Translations under genes and position numbers: made by a program
Shown: positions 1-9,410 of the stretch, in pieces
How the letters are laid out: each line of letters begins with the position of its first letter
Position numbering within the stretch: position 1 is the first letter of the stretch
The notes under the pieces: model-generated
What the model saw: only the letters and a program-made list of their open reading frames with translations
Database searches by the model: none
What the model was told of the DNA's origin: nothing
Assembly (NCBI GenBank): GCA_018398765.1
Contig: JAHBMJ010001494.1
Coordinates: 70,001-100,000, forward strand
Origin: Chromera velia
Taxonomy: Eukaryota; Sar; Chromeraceae
Direction of reading: 5' to 3'
DNA length: 30,000 bases

Positions 1-936
1 GCCCTTGGCAAAAGCGGCATTTGCAAGGGAGAGCGCTACAAGTGGGTGAGATTGGCCTCCCACAGCCACTGCTCTCTCAAGCAGCTTTCTTCCTTTGTTT
101 GCACCATCCGGTGTCTCTTCCTGGAGAGATGAGAGAGCGCAGAGCGCCTCTACGTGATCCGGATCGAGAGAGAGGACTCTCTCCATTGCCTGTCGGGCGA
201 ATGCATACTGCTGGAGACGGGAAAAACATAAACCGATGGCAAAGCGCACATTCACAGGACAGTCCGGGTGCTCACCCAATACGCCCTGGTACATTGCCAA
301 CGCTTCCGGGAAGCGTTTATTTGCGAACAGGTGATTCCCTGCACAGATCTTCAATCGCATCTGCTCTGTGGGAAGTTGATCCCCCCCCTTCAAACCTTTT
401 GATTGGACCCTTCGAAGCAACGTCTCTGCTGAACGACGGAGCTGCTCTCTATTCGCCGTCTCTCGCTTTGTGTCCGTGAGGAAAGCGCACATTCTGAGCA
501 CTTCCTGCCTTCCTTCTGAAATTTTTTCAAGAGTTTCTTGGTCCAAGTCAAAGGGTGTAATCGAAAAGTTATGTACAGCTGCAGTTGAGAGATTGGGGTG
601 TCCAAGAATTTCTGCAGCCATCTGTAAATCCGCCAAACACGCGACAATTAACTTCCGCCCCTTCTTTCGGATTTCTGCCGTCTCCGGCTTCTCCGACCCT
701 CCCCCCGCATTTGCAAAAAAGTCCACAGCTCCCTTGAGGACTTTCTCGACGAGAAGGTACTCGCCCGCCTCAAAGAGGTCCTTCGCAGCTGACTGCCACG
801 CCTCCAAAGGAGCATTTTCCTCGCGCAGGTAGTCAGTCAGCGTCTCCGCTGTCTCTTTGTCAGACGGGTCCACTTCAATCACCCCCAGGTCTCCGAGAGA
901 CAGGGCCAACAGCTCAGGCCCCTCCCCATTCAGCAT
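1..936 (-). CDS. CTR9: CTR9-like Paf1 complex subunit, N-terminal part (partial)
   Basis: The minus strand is open from an ATG at 936 to the window edge (312 codons, no stop), so only the N-terminus is present. An in-frame TGA lies four codons upstream of this ATG, which supports the start. The protein opens with a segment like the CTR9 leader (GVIEVDPSD, then LTDYLREENAPLEAW, matching the family's acidic strand followed by a Leu-x-x-E-x-x-x-L-x-x-W helix). From about residue 195 it contains TPR helices: LFANKRFPEALAMYQGVL, then VNVRFAIGLCFSRLQQYAFA, then ALCALSSLQEE. CTR9 is the TPR scaffold of the nuclear Paf1 complex, which travels with RNA polymerase II and supports elongation and histone modification. 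The eight-G run at 381-388 keeps the frame, so there is no frameshift. It is divergent from the SARNP-like gene. A generic TPR protein is the alternative, but the N-terminal leader favours CTR9. Confidence 0.82.
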   Translation of the reverse strand, partial: MLNGEGPELLALSLGDLGVIEVDPSDKETAETLTDYLREENAPLEAWQSAAKDLFEAGEYLLVEKVLKGAVDFFANAGGGSEKPETAEIRKKGRKLIVACLADLQMAAEILGHPNLSTAAVHNFSITPFDLDQETLEKISEGRQEVLRMCAFLTDTKRETANREQLRRSAETLLRRVQSKGLKGGDQLPTEQMRLKICAGNHLFANKRFPEALAMYQGVLGEHPDCPVNVRFAIGLCFSRLQQYAFARQAMERVLSLDPDHVEALCALSSLQEETPDGANKGRKLLERAVAVGGQSHPLVALSLANAAFAKG

Positions 937-1607
937 CGTCAAATTTCAGTTACACAAATCCAGTCAGTCACTGAAATAAAGAAAGAAGGAACGGACTCAG
1001 TGCCGAATCAGCGAAGTGCCCCGGCCGCATTCTCACAGAGCTACGTGCGGACCCAGGCTTGATTCATGAAACGTTCGCGGAGAGAGAAAAGTCTATTCGC
1101 AGCCTCTATCTGGTTGACTAGAGGCAATCTCAAATCTCTCGTGACACCTCTCCACCTCTTGGTTGACCAGCAGTCAACGCGGGTTTGCTACTGTCAGACA
1201 GTCTGGCCGAAGTAACTTGAAAATTTGCAAGAAAATCTTCACGCAGCTAGCCGTCTCCGAATTCTTTCCCGGAAGTCTGCATGTGGGGCACGTCTCGCGG
1301 AAACTCCATCATGTTGAGCGATTTCAGAGCGCTCGCACGGAGCGGAGCACAAAAATCGGTCTCAGACATTCGATCTCTCAGACTGAATCGCGCCTTCTAC
1401 AGGCAATGATGCTTCATCCGAAAGCTGCGTTTTCTGTACTTTCGCCACAGAGAACACTAGGAAACCCTTTCGGTTTTCAAAATCCTACCGTTACTGAAGA
1501 GCTCCCTTCACACCTTTGGTCTTTGCGAAGCACTCGTTACATTTCGCCGTCAGTGTCGATCTCTTTTTCCTTCTTGAGAGCTTCCCGTCTCCCTCTTCAT
1601 TTCCACC
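937..1607. promoter_or_regulatory. Divergent intergenic region between CTR9-like and SARNP-like genes
   Basis: This 671-bp spacer separates two start codons that face away from each other. No convincing coding sequence is seen; the plus-strand reading frame through 1163-1618 lacks recognisable domains and overlaps the start of the next gene. The sequence just before the plus-strand start (TTTCCACC before ATG) is a good eukaryotic initiation context. I see no clear TATA box. Both genes must be driven from here, so a bidirectional promoter is inferred. Confidence 0.5.
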
Positions 1608-2363
1608 ATGTCAAGTGAGGAGGAGAAGAGAGTCGCGAGACTTGCCAAATTTGGCCCTGTTCCTGCCACAGGCTTTGAGGCAAAGAAGGAAGAGCGTATG
1701 AAGAAGTTTGGAGTTGTGCCAGAGAAGAGTGAGGAACAAAAGAAGAAAGACAGAATGGCACGGTTCGGTGGGGCTGTGGAAAACGACGCAGAAAAGATCA
1801 AGGCACGACAGGAGCGATTTGGCCTCCCCCCTGAAAAACAAAAAAAGGCAGAAGAGGCAGCGGACTTTGCTGCAAAGTTGGAGGCCCGGAAAGCGAAATT
1901 TGGGGAATTGCCGAAGAAGGAGACAACCGGAGAAGCGGGAGATGATGTGTTCAAAAAACGACAGGAACGTTTTGGAGTCGTTTCCGAGGAAGACAAAAAG
2001 AAGAGGAGAATGGAGAGATTTCAGAACCCAAACGCCATCACCGCAGAAGAGCAAACGGCCGCAGCAGCAGCTGAAGCCGCTGCCTCTTCAGGTGATGACT
2101 TCAATATGGCTTTGGGCGGGCCCTCTGCCGCCGCCGCCACGAACGGCACCTCCTCCCCTGCGATCAACGCAGCGCCCATCCCGATGGCCCAGCCCTCACC
2201 CGCCGCCGCTGCTGCTGCCGGGGAGCCCGACCAAGCCGCCCAATTGGAGGCGAATGATGAGGCAATGGGGGAGGAGGAGGAAGCAGCGACGGGAAAACCG
2301 AAAGCAAAGCCGAAGGCGAAGGGGAAGGGCAGAGCGAAGGCCAGGGGGAAGGCAAAGGCCTAA
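1608..2363 (+). CDS. SARNP/Tho1/MOS11-like mRNA-export protein lacking a SAP domain
   Basis: A single exon encodes 251 residues. The first 140 residues carry seven copies of a basic R-x-x-[RK]-F-[GQ] motif, at about residues 11, 30, 49, 67, 94, 118 and 134. These are spaced 18 to 27 residues apart and separated by Glu/Lys-rich helices. This is the hallmark of the C-terminal region of Tho1, SARNP (CIP29) and plant MOS11, which in those families binds RNA and the DEAD-box helicase UAP56/Sub2 during mRNP packaging and export. Residues 150-220 are Ala/Pro-rich, followed by an acidic patch and a C-terminal Lys/Ala/Gly tail (KPKAKPKAKGKGRAKARGKA) that could bind nucleic acid. The N-terminal SAP domain typical of the family is absent; the protein begins almost directly with the first repeat. 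Start chosen for its CCACC-ATG context. Role in mRNA export is inferred from the repeats. Confidence 0.82.
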   Translation: MSSEEEKRVARLAKFGPVPATGFEAKKEERMKKFGVVPEKSEEQKKKDRMARFGGAVENDAEKIKARQERFGLPPEKQKKAEEAADFAAKLEARKAKFGELPKKETTGEAGDDVFKKRQERFGVVSEEDKKKRRMERFQNPNAITAEEQTAAAAAEAAASSGDDFNMALGGPSAAAATNGTSSPAINAAPIPMAQPSPAAAAAAGEPDQAAQLEANDEAMGEEEEAATGKPKAKPKAKGKGRAKARGKAKA

Positions 2364-3171
2364 AAGAATTTTTAGACAGGTAGATGGAGAAAGTCATTAA
2401 GAAAATGAAGCAAGAGACAGAAAAGCGTGTACGCAGAGTGGGGGGTTGAAGAGAAGAGCAGCTTGTTATTGAGGGAGGAGTTGTGTTTCGTTCTAAGACG
2501 CTCTTCTGGCCTAGGTCTGACCCGTTCTCTGTCAGTTGTTTTTCGCGTGTCTCTACCTCATTTATGTGTCTCCTTTCTGTTGGTTGTGTTGAGGATCCTT
2601 CTGGTAAAAAAAGTTCGTGATGAAAGGCAAAAAAGAAAAATGGGTACAAAAGGGGAAGAGGGAGGTAGCGGGGAAGGGGAGGAAAAGAACTGATCTGTTT
2701 GTTTTCTTTTCCTTCTCTCCAAGAATCGGGGCAACCAACAAGGGAGAAAGGGTTCAGCAGTTGAGACAAAGCTGCGGGGGGGGGTCCTCAGTTTTCGTTC
2801 CCCAATTCTTCGCTTTCGCTTTCTTTCATCGGGGACGTCTTGCGAAAAGAGCAATCGAGTCTGGCGGTGCAAAAGGGGCGGATTCACCCCACGGTCTTCT
2901 TTGAAATATTTCTGTATCTTCTCGTGTGCCAAATGATTGGAGGGGGGGAGGACAAAAGAAAACAGGTCTCCCCTTTTGAACAGAAGGAAGCTCTCTTGCG
3001 TCACTCTTGGCATTCTGTCCGTCTGGTACGTGCCTAGGCAACGCTTGTGAGTGAACGTGGAGGTCTGCTTGCCTGCTTAGGATTGATCCGTTGCGCACTT
3101 CTCATCTTTTTGTTTTTCGTTCGTTCCTTCGACTGCCTATGGTCTGTCCTCCTTCCTGCTTGTGTGCCTCT

Positions 3172-3191
3172 CTCCTCTCCTCTCCTCTCCT
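3172..3191. repeat. TCTCC pentanucleotide repeat
   Basis: Four copies of a pyrimidine pentamer follow one another on the plus strand, inside a wider pyrimidine-rich tract. Confidence 0.7.
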
Positions 3192-3868
3192 CATTCCTGT
3201 CTGTCTAACTGGCTGTCTGTCTGCCTGCCTGCGTGCTTGCCTGCCTCTCTCCCTGCGTGCCCGTCCGGCTGCACCCGCACTCTTCCTGTCCTGGTCGTTT
3301 TGCGTTTATGTGAATCTTTGCCTGCCCGCTTCACTACCCGCTTTCTATGCTTCTTCCAAGGTGCAGCAAAGACCGCCATGCCTTTGCGAATTCACCCAAC
3401 AACTTTCCATTATCCGTTCCTTCTTTTCGTTCCCTCACTCAGTCACATTCCTTCAAGAACCCCGCGATTTGACTTTGTTCGTGCATGGCTGCCTGCCTTC
3501 TTCTTTTCGCTTCCCCTTCGTCCGGCCGACTTCGTCCATCTCTGTCCACGCACTCTTATTGCTTCCGTTCCGTCTCCTTGCCGTTTCCTTTTTTTTTTCT
3601 TTTGCGGTTGTCTTTGTTTTCTGTTTCTCCTGCATCTTCTCCTTCGGTACCTACGGGTCCGTCTGGCTTCATATGGTGATGCTTTGAGAGAGTGGAAGCA
3701 ACTCTTAACTGTTTCGATGAATGGGACCAGAGAAAAGAGAGAGAAGGAGAGAGAAAGAGGGAGCAGGTTTTCCCTTGTGACTGACCTGTCTCTGACAGGA
3801 GTAGTAAGACAGGAGCTATCGCAAACGTCGGTCGGTCGTTTTGCAAGGGTGGAGTGAATTGACAGGAA

Positions 3869-3897
3869 CAGGGAAGGGAAGGGAAGGGAAGGGAAGA
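3869..3897. repeat. GGGAA pentanucleotide repeat
   Basis: About five to six tandem GGGAA units follow one another on the plus strand, just before the transition into an AT-rich island. Confidence 0.75.
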
Positions 3898-4019
3898 AGA
3901 AGTCTGGCAACTCGATGGGTAATTTAAACTCTTCTTGAAGACTGTTGGGATGCATGCAACAGAAGAGAGCCGGGGGCGTGGGCCAACACGGGCCCCAATT
4001 CTCTTTCCCCCCCAAACTT

Positions 4020-5061
4020 TTCAACAGTATGCATGCTCAATTTGCTACTCATGATAGCCGAGGGGCGCTTGTCTTAAAATGATGAAATAAGTCATTAGCA
4101 TGAGCTAGAGCATGAGCGACTTCAACTTACGCCGACTTGGAGGGTATCGCAATTTCAAAAAACAGGGGAAAATAAGGAAAATTAATGATAGCCACATGAT
4201 CATAATAATCTGACCCTTATCTAGGTAATAGCAATGATGCAGAATGTACTAGAGAATGTAGGTGTAGAAATGATTGAATATAAACAACTTGAAGTGACTT
4301 AGAGGTCTACAGATCATGAAAGTCTTTTAAACTTGACAAACGGCTTGTTGATGCAAACCTAGATGAAAACGCTTTAAAAAATGATTATAAAATCTCTATG
4401 TTCCGCGCTATATTTTTTTTAAAAAAAAAAAGGAGAAAAAGTTTTTTTTTATAGATTTTTTCTAAGATTTTTTTTTTTAATCATGGCTTGCATTCAATAG
4501 GCAAACAACTGTTGTTCAAGTGTTGCAAAAGTGTTGCACGGGGTGTTGCATTGAAAACCATATACTTTTCAGTTGATATTAAAAAAAAAAAAAATGGAAA
4601 CTTTCTTTTTTTTTTTTTTTAATGGAGTGCAGAACCTATAGTAAAATCCTAGATAAATTAAATCTACGGTGTATTATCTACCACTGCATAAAATTTTATA
4701 AGTCAGACTCTCTACGACCTCCCTGAACCTAACTACTACTTGAAAGTTGAAGCCGCATTTTTGAATAAGCTTGAAAGTCCGCGCCGCAGGTGCGGATCGT
4801 CTAGAGTGTCTTAAAAGCTGAAGCCGCATATATCTTGGCAGTGTCTTGATCGTTTGCACCGCAGGCGCAGACGGTCTCTTAAAAAAAGATGCCGCATATA
4901 CAGATCATCTTGATTAAATTTTTTTAAATGGTACTTAGGCTCAGCCGTGTAACGCTGGGTGTAACGTGGAATCTTAATTGTCACGATTCTTGTATGAGTC
5001 ACAGTTTTTTTTAATTAGTGTTTTTTCTAATGGTTTTTCCTTCTGACATGTAACTAGTATT
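4020..5061. other. AT-rich island with homopolymer tracts
   Basis: Base composition changes abruptly to AT-rich. Runs of A and T of 8 to 14 bases occur at about 4411-4475 and 4578-4621. A GTGTTGCA octamer occurs three times within about 35 bp (near 4516-4552). No credible reading frame is present. It also contains the small tandem repeat described separately at 4749-4900. A decayed mobile element, a boundary element or an AT-rich matrix region are all possible. Confidence 0.5.
4749..4900. repeat. Diverged ~70-bp tandem repeat with internal palindrome
   Basis: The box GAAGCCGCAT (GATGCCGCAT in the last copy) starts at 4749, 4820 and 4888, spacings of 71 and 68 bp. Between the boxes each unit repeats the order of a CACCGCAGG-like GC block, a GACGGTCT/GATCGTCT-like block and a TCTTAAAA-type block. 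In the first unit CCGCAGGTGCGG forms a perfect 5-bp inverted repeat around GG. The array is GC-richer than its AT-rich surroundings. I cannot assign it to a known repeat or RNA family. Confidence 0.6.
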
Positions 5062-5132
5062 AAATATATGACGCGGATTTGCATGTTTATTCCCGACCGT
5101 GCTTACTGGTTTTGTCTAGACTTTTGTCCAAG
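5062..5132 (+). repeat. 71-bp direct repeat, copy A
   Basis: This 71-bp segment matches 6258-6328 in the same orientation with five substitutions and no gaps by eye. Its core reads GACGCGGATTTGCATGTTTA, followed by a conserved TTTGTCTAGACTTTT block. It is immediately followed by an AAATG-type tandem repeat at 5133-5152. Confidence 0.85.
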
Positions 5133-5620
5133 TGAAATGAAATGAAATGAAAGTTTGGCTTTGCTAGAGTGGAGCCGTGTTCCCAGCAGCCCATGCTAGC
5201 AGCCCATGTTCATGCAAAAAATCGTCAATCACTCAACTCTAGAGACAAAGCTAAGTGCGAGATCCTTTGAAATGCCTGCTTGGTGAGCTCACGGGCGGCA
5301 TACGCATTGAAGGTGACAATAGAAGAAGACGAAAAGATCGTGGTCATATAGAAGCAGGCGTGCACAGTGAGTAACACTGATCGTAAACGGCTCTGCATGC
5401 TTCATATGGATCGATTTGAAAGCCGAAAGCAGCACTGCATCCGATCCCTTAATCCCTTCTCCTGAATCCTTTGAGCAGAAAACGAGGCTCAGCAGTTTAA
5501 TGAACGGAAGCATGACTAGAATACTGTCAAAATGAGACCGAAAACAACTAAAACAGACAGTCTTAAGTCAGAACCATGTCACAAAGCTGGTGTCGACTTC
5601 TTTTCCTTCTTTTTTGCGCC

Positions 5621-6252
5621 CTAAGCTTTCTCCTCCAAAATTTGGAGCAGCGCAGCCCGTGTGTGAACCGCTCGAGCTACTGAAAGGAAATGAACATCAA
5701 CTTCCTGCAACCAAAAAAAAGAACCGGGTCCCTGCTGTGAAAGTTGAATGCATCCCCCATGATTAGCCACAATCTTTGAAACGACTGCTCGCAGGATCGA
5801 GTCTTCGGGACCCTTTGTGGAGGCTGACTCGCTCATTACCCTCACATACAGTTTGTTGCTTGCAACTCCATGACTGGAACTAGGACTCGACTGACTGTCA
5901 GTGTCAGCTGGAGACTCAGAATCGGCTGGAAGTTCCTCATACAGAGTTGCTGTTCTATTTACAAGGCACATGCTCGTGCATGCTTCTGCTCAAATTAGAA
6001 ACCCACTGTGGCAGGCAACGTATCCAGATAACCTGGCCTATCTGCAATGCAGGAAAGCAGACAACGGCAGTCAAGATGTTTGATCAAAGAGGTTTGAACT
6101 GAAAGGTTAGAACATTGGATGACTGCCCGCAATCCATCCAACATCCTGACTTCTGTTCTGGACTGTCGAGCGACGCCCTCCAGAACAAAAATGTCAAACA
6201 GCTCAAAAATTATACTCTTTGACAGACTGAAAGGATTGCCATTAATTGCCAT
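5621..6252 (-). pseudogene. Possible degraded coding fragment between the 71-bp repeats
   Basis: Two adjacent minus-strand frames (6252-5995, then 5971-5621) have more protein-like composition than the surroundings. The second, 116 residues, includes a stretch reading SKIVANHGGCIQL then GPGSFFWLQ. That loosely recalls the C-terminal end of the ATP-binding domain of histidine kinases (a helix, HGG, then a glycine-serine-phenylalanine strand), but the upstream N, G1 and F boxes are not seen. The frames are interrupted by stops; plausible splice acceptors exist at about 6045 and 5990, so a small intron rather than decay is possible. I do not recognise a gene with confidence. Confidence 0.25.
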
Positions 6253-6257
6253 GTATC

Positions 6258-6328
6258 AAATATGTGACGCGGATTTGCATGTTTATTCCCGACCGTGTCT
6301 GCTGGTTTTGTCTAGACTTTTATCCAAG
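6258..6328 (+). repeat. 71-bp direct repeat, copy B
   Basis: This is the second copy of the segment at 5062-5132, differing at five positions. The two copies lie 1196 bp apart in the same orientation and bracket the possible degraded coding fragment. They could be short terminal repeats or simply two members of a dispersed family. Confidence 0.85.
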
Positions 6329-7298
6329 CCACAGTTAGAGTTATAGTTTGACATGACATCAAACTTAATTGATCAAAGCAAATGCTAGACAAAATGGTCA
6401 TTGATATGGCGTCTTTATAATTATAGCAATTAGTGTTCATAATTCGAAAATGTGGGTGCACCGTGCACGATCAGCCTAGCAATCAGCAAGAGACCAGGAC
6501 AGGGTTGAAAAAATCTGGTGCAGAACGGTCATGATTGACTTATTGCAACGTACAGGCTAGCGTACAGGACCTTTCGGGTAAATTCTCTGGTCCAAATTAA
6601 ACCGTCCAATGGAAAGATTCCGACTACTACGGCGACTAGAATTCCGATCGAAGCAAGATCTAGAGCATGGTCCAAAGAAAAGACCATGCCGAACAGGCCC
6701 ATAGCAGCAGGTTTCTTTCAGTCTTTTCTGAGAAGCTCTTAGCTAAAGAAGCAGCTTCATCAGCATTGACAGAGAACGAGCGGGGAGGGCGAGAGAGACA
6801 CAGACAGACGTGCAGACTGTGTTTTCAGTGCTTAAATTCCGATCTAGTCTCTGACAGATAGATGTGCAGGCAGGCATACAGACTTCAGGTCTTTCGTTTA
6901 CAGACATTCTACAGACAGAAAGAGAGGCAGGGAGTCGAACGAGTACGAGTAAAACCACAAAAAAAAAGACACAAAAACCGCCGGAGCGTCCTCAAATGCA
7001 TGGACTGAATCTCTCTCGGCCACAGTCGCAGACGAAGCACACCTGCCAACTCCAACCGTCTGCCTGCCTAGCTGCTGCATCGGCAGGGTGCTTCTCTTCT
7101 CACCCCTCCCAAAACTTGGGTGAATACAGTACACTGCAGCGCTTGCAACATGCACACTGCAGAAGCGTGGACGTACCACATGAAGCATACGCCTCACTGC
7201 AACCCCCCCCTCACCCCCCGAAATCTGATCCCATTGAAAAATTCATCCATGATTTGGACTTTTTACACAGAGCGAGCTTCTTCGATGAAGAGTTCTTT
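6329..7298. other. Intergenic region downstream of the BTB gene
   Basis: No gene is supported. It holds a perfect 8-bp inverted repeat (see 6665-6689), several CAGACAG-type short repeats around 6800-6920, and homopolymer runs (A8 near 6958, C8 near 7203). It should include the 3' UTR of the minus-strand BTB gene, whose stop codon is at 7299-7301. Confidence 0.45.
6665..6689. repeat. Perfect 8-bp inverted repeat (hairpin)
   Basis: GCATGGTC at 6665-6672 pairs perfectly with GACCATGC at 6682-6689 around a purine-rich 9-nt loop. No U-tract follows it. Confidence 0.6.
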
Positions 7299-7684
7299 CT
7301 AAAGGGCCATAAAGATTTCGTGCATCGTTTCGGAAGAGAGCATTTTGAACTCGGGAGTCCTCACGACCTCCTTGTAGTTCTTCGCTGCGAACTCGATGCA
7401 CTTCTTGCGGAGATCTGGAAACTCCAGGCGTTCTGCCGACAGAAGCCACGACGCACAGTTGGCAACTGACACGCAGCTGGCCACACGCTCTTTAGCGCAA
7501 TCCTGCAAGATCGAAGAAGTAGGAAGTTAGGCATGCATGAGAAACCTGAAGGCGAGGAAGGAAGGCCGATCATTTGAGGGAGTCGTCTCCTTTCAGATTG
7601 CAGAAAGATCTCTCATCAACACGTCCTCTAAGACAAAAACAAACCTCTCAATTTGACTCTTGCGGGAAACGCCACACGCACGCA

Positions 7685-7756
<72 letters not shown>

Positions 7757-7758
7757 CA

Positions 7759-7800
<42 letters not shown>

Positions 7801-9410
7801 CACACACACATAGACGGATCGACAGAAGGACGGACGAAATCAAATGCACGGAATCAAGGGAACCCCTGCTGACCGGATTAAAAAAAATAAAGCAACACTG
7901 AAGGAACATGAATGGCGAGTAAGTGGACGCGCAGACTTTTCATGTATTGACAAGCAAAACACACACTTAAACCCTCTCTAAAAGTCAGCCATTCTCTGAT
8001 CAGAGACGTGTGTGTCTGCCTCCCCACCTGAAGCCACAAGAGACCCAAAAACCGCGCGAGCGCCGCGACATCGACAGCAAAAGAGTCTTGCAGCTCCACG
8101 ATGTCCGTGTGCAAGTACAGGACCACACACCTCAGGGCCTCAAACGAAGTGTCAGAGACCGGGAGGACGGGCTGCTTTGCCTCCTTGAAAGGTCCATTGA
8201 GAGCGAGTTTGAACCACTCACAACGGGAGGAGAGGATGAACTTTACACCATAAACCTTCTGTCCTCCTCCGGTATTCAGGCCTCTCTCTTGAAACCCTTT
8301 CCTGTCCGTCTGGTCAGCCTGCAGCTGGATATTCTCTTTCTGCTCTCCCCCCCCCCGACTACTCTCACCCCCGGCAATCATGGCGATATCTGCTCCGTCG
8401 CCCCCCTCACACACAAGCTGTCGCAGCATCAGCACTGGGCTGGGAGGCTGTTCAATGCCTACAGGGGGACCTGCTAGGTTTTGGATCTTCTCTGTGGCCA
8501 TCAGCTGCGTGCCCTGAGAAAACAGGAGCGTCCCCTGTGGGGACAGGACCATCGAGCTTATCATCTTTGTGTCAGACTGAGCCTCATTCTCCGACTGCAC
8601 CTCCGCCTTGAACAGACGGTTGAGACTTCCCTTACCAGCCCAGTGGTACACATCTCCCGTCTCCGTCCCCATCAGGATATCTGCAGACACCGCACTGCCT
8701 GTCGCTGCGGTAAGTGCAGACCCGGGAGCAAACCCCCGCCAGCAATAGCTGCCGAGGGACTTCCACCCGCTGCTGTCGGTTGTGCCGAAAATGCCTCTGT
8801 TGGTGCAACAACGAATCTTGTTCTCTGTCCCCACGAGAATGGCAGAAGGGAGAGAGTTGCTGAGATCGGCATTTGCATCAAAGGGGCTGCTTCGTATCTT
8901 GAGGTCTGTGTCACACGACGCGCAGTAACTAGCAGACTGCGAGCATGGGAACATGGAGCTGTCATCAACGACTAGGCCTTTCGGGAGTGCCCATGTTTTT
9001 TTGCCCTCTGCATCCAGCAGAATGATCTTCTCTCTGAACACAGTTGCACCCTTCCATCTACCTTTGCAGGGTGCTTTCATGGTGGTCTGGGAATAGGAGT
9101 CGACAGCAATGACCCACTCGGAGATGTCTGGAGCTTTTTCGTTCCTGTGCGTGGGCACTACTACGCAGACACGCCCAACCTTGCCGCCTCTCAGAACCAG
9201 GGGGGTACCTAAGTACGGAACTCTGCAGAAGAGCTTTCCGGGGTTCTTCTGCAGGTTCTCCTTTAGCTCGGAGAGTCTCACTTCGTACACGTGGGTGTCT
9301 CCCTCCAGGCAGAACAGAAGGGTGTCGTTGTCGAGCATGCAGAGCTCTCTAAGGGGAGCACGGAACTCCGAGAGGCAGGAGACCTCAAGGTTGTCAGAGG
9401 GCGAGGTCAT
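7299..9410 (-). CDS. Beta-propeller-like / BTB / BACK-domain protein, two exons
   Basis: Exon 1 runs 9410-8028 and exon 2 7502-7299, joined in phase 0 by a CAG|GTGGGG donor and a CTTGCAG acceptor, giving 528 residues. Without splicing the BTB domain would run into about 50 unrelated residues. Residues 1-340 have repeated short strands with Gly-rich turns ([33 protein letters not shown]), suggesting a beta-propeller of WD40 or RCC1 type, though no repeat family is certain. Residues about 385-461 match the BTB/POZ core: [19 protein letters not shown], then the [15 protein letters not shown] helix. Exon 2 continues with the BACK-like helices ([20 protein letters not shown], then [14 protein letters not shown]) and stops soon after. 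BTB-BACK proteins usually dimerise and recruit Cullin-3 to the target bound by the other domain, so a ubiquitin-ligase adaptor role is inferred. The histidine of the usual AHKxIL motif is replaced by VYGVKFIL. Confidence 0.8.
7683..7810. repeat. CA-dinucleotide microsatellite in BTB gene intron
   Basis: About 60 CA units, interrupted by CATG and CATA variants, lie inside the 525-bp intron (7503-8027) of the BTB gene. The His-Thr and Cys-Val open frames through it are artefacts of the repeat. Confidence 0.95.

Larger units (their letters stand above)
2364..4019. other. 3' flank of SARNP-like gene; strand-asymmetric low-complexity DNA
   Basis: No gene is supported here. The stretch begins with the presumed 3' UTR, then 2600-2690 is purine-rich and 3100-3640 is strongly pyrimidine-rich on the plus strand. 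It contains short tandem runs, including TCTCC repeats at about 3172-3191, degenerate CTGCCTG/CTGTCTG repeats at about 3200-3250, and GGGAA repeats at about 3869-3897. Long open frames on both strands are explained by this composition (Ser/Leu/Phe/Pro-rich on one strand, Arg/Lys/Glu-rich on the other) and none shows a domain. Confidence 0.55.

Noticed and set aside
361-400. Frameshift in the CTR9-like gene at a poly-C run
   Set aside because: Counting gives eight C, and with eight the frame stays open into the TPR region.
21-832. Plus-strand reading frames opposite the CTR9-like gene
   Set aside because: They are antisense shadows; the minus strand has recognisable CTR9 leader and TPR sequence.
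1611-2054. Minus-strand frames opposite the SARNP-like gene
   Set aside because: Ser/Phe-rich shadows of the Lys/Glu-rich coding strand, with no domain.
3091-3857. Ser/Leu/Cys-rich plus-strand frames of about 200 residues
   Set aside because: Low-complexity pyrimidine-rich DNA with CTGCCTG repeats; several frames are open together and no homology is recognisable.
7574-7909. His-Thr and Cys-Val repeat open frames
   Set aside because: They are translations of a CA microsatellite inside the BTB gene intron, open on both strands because of composition.
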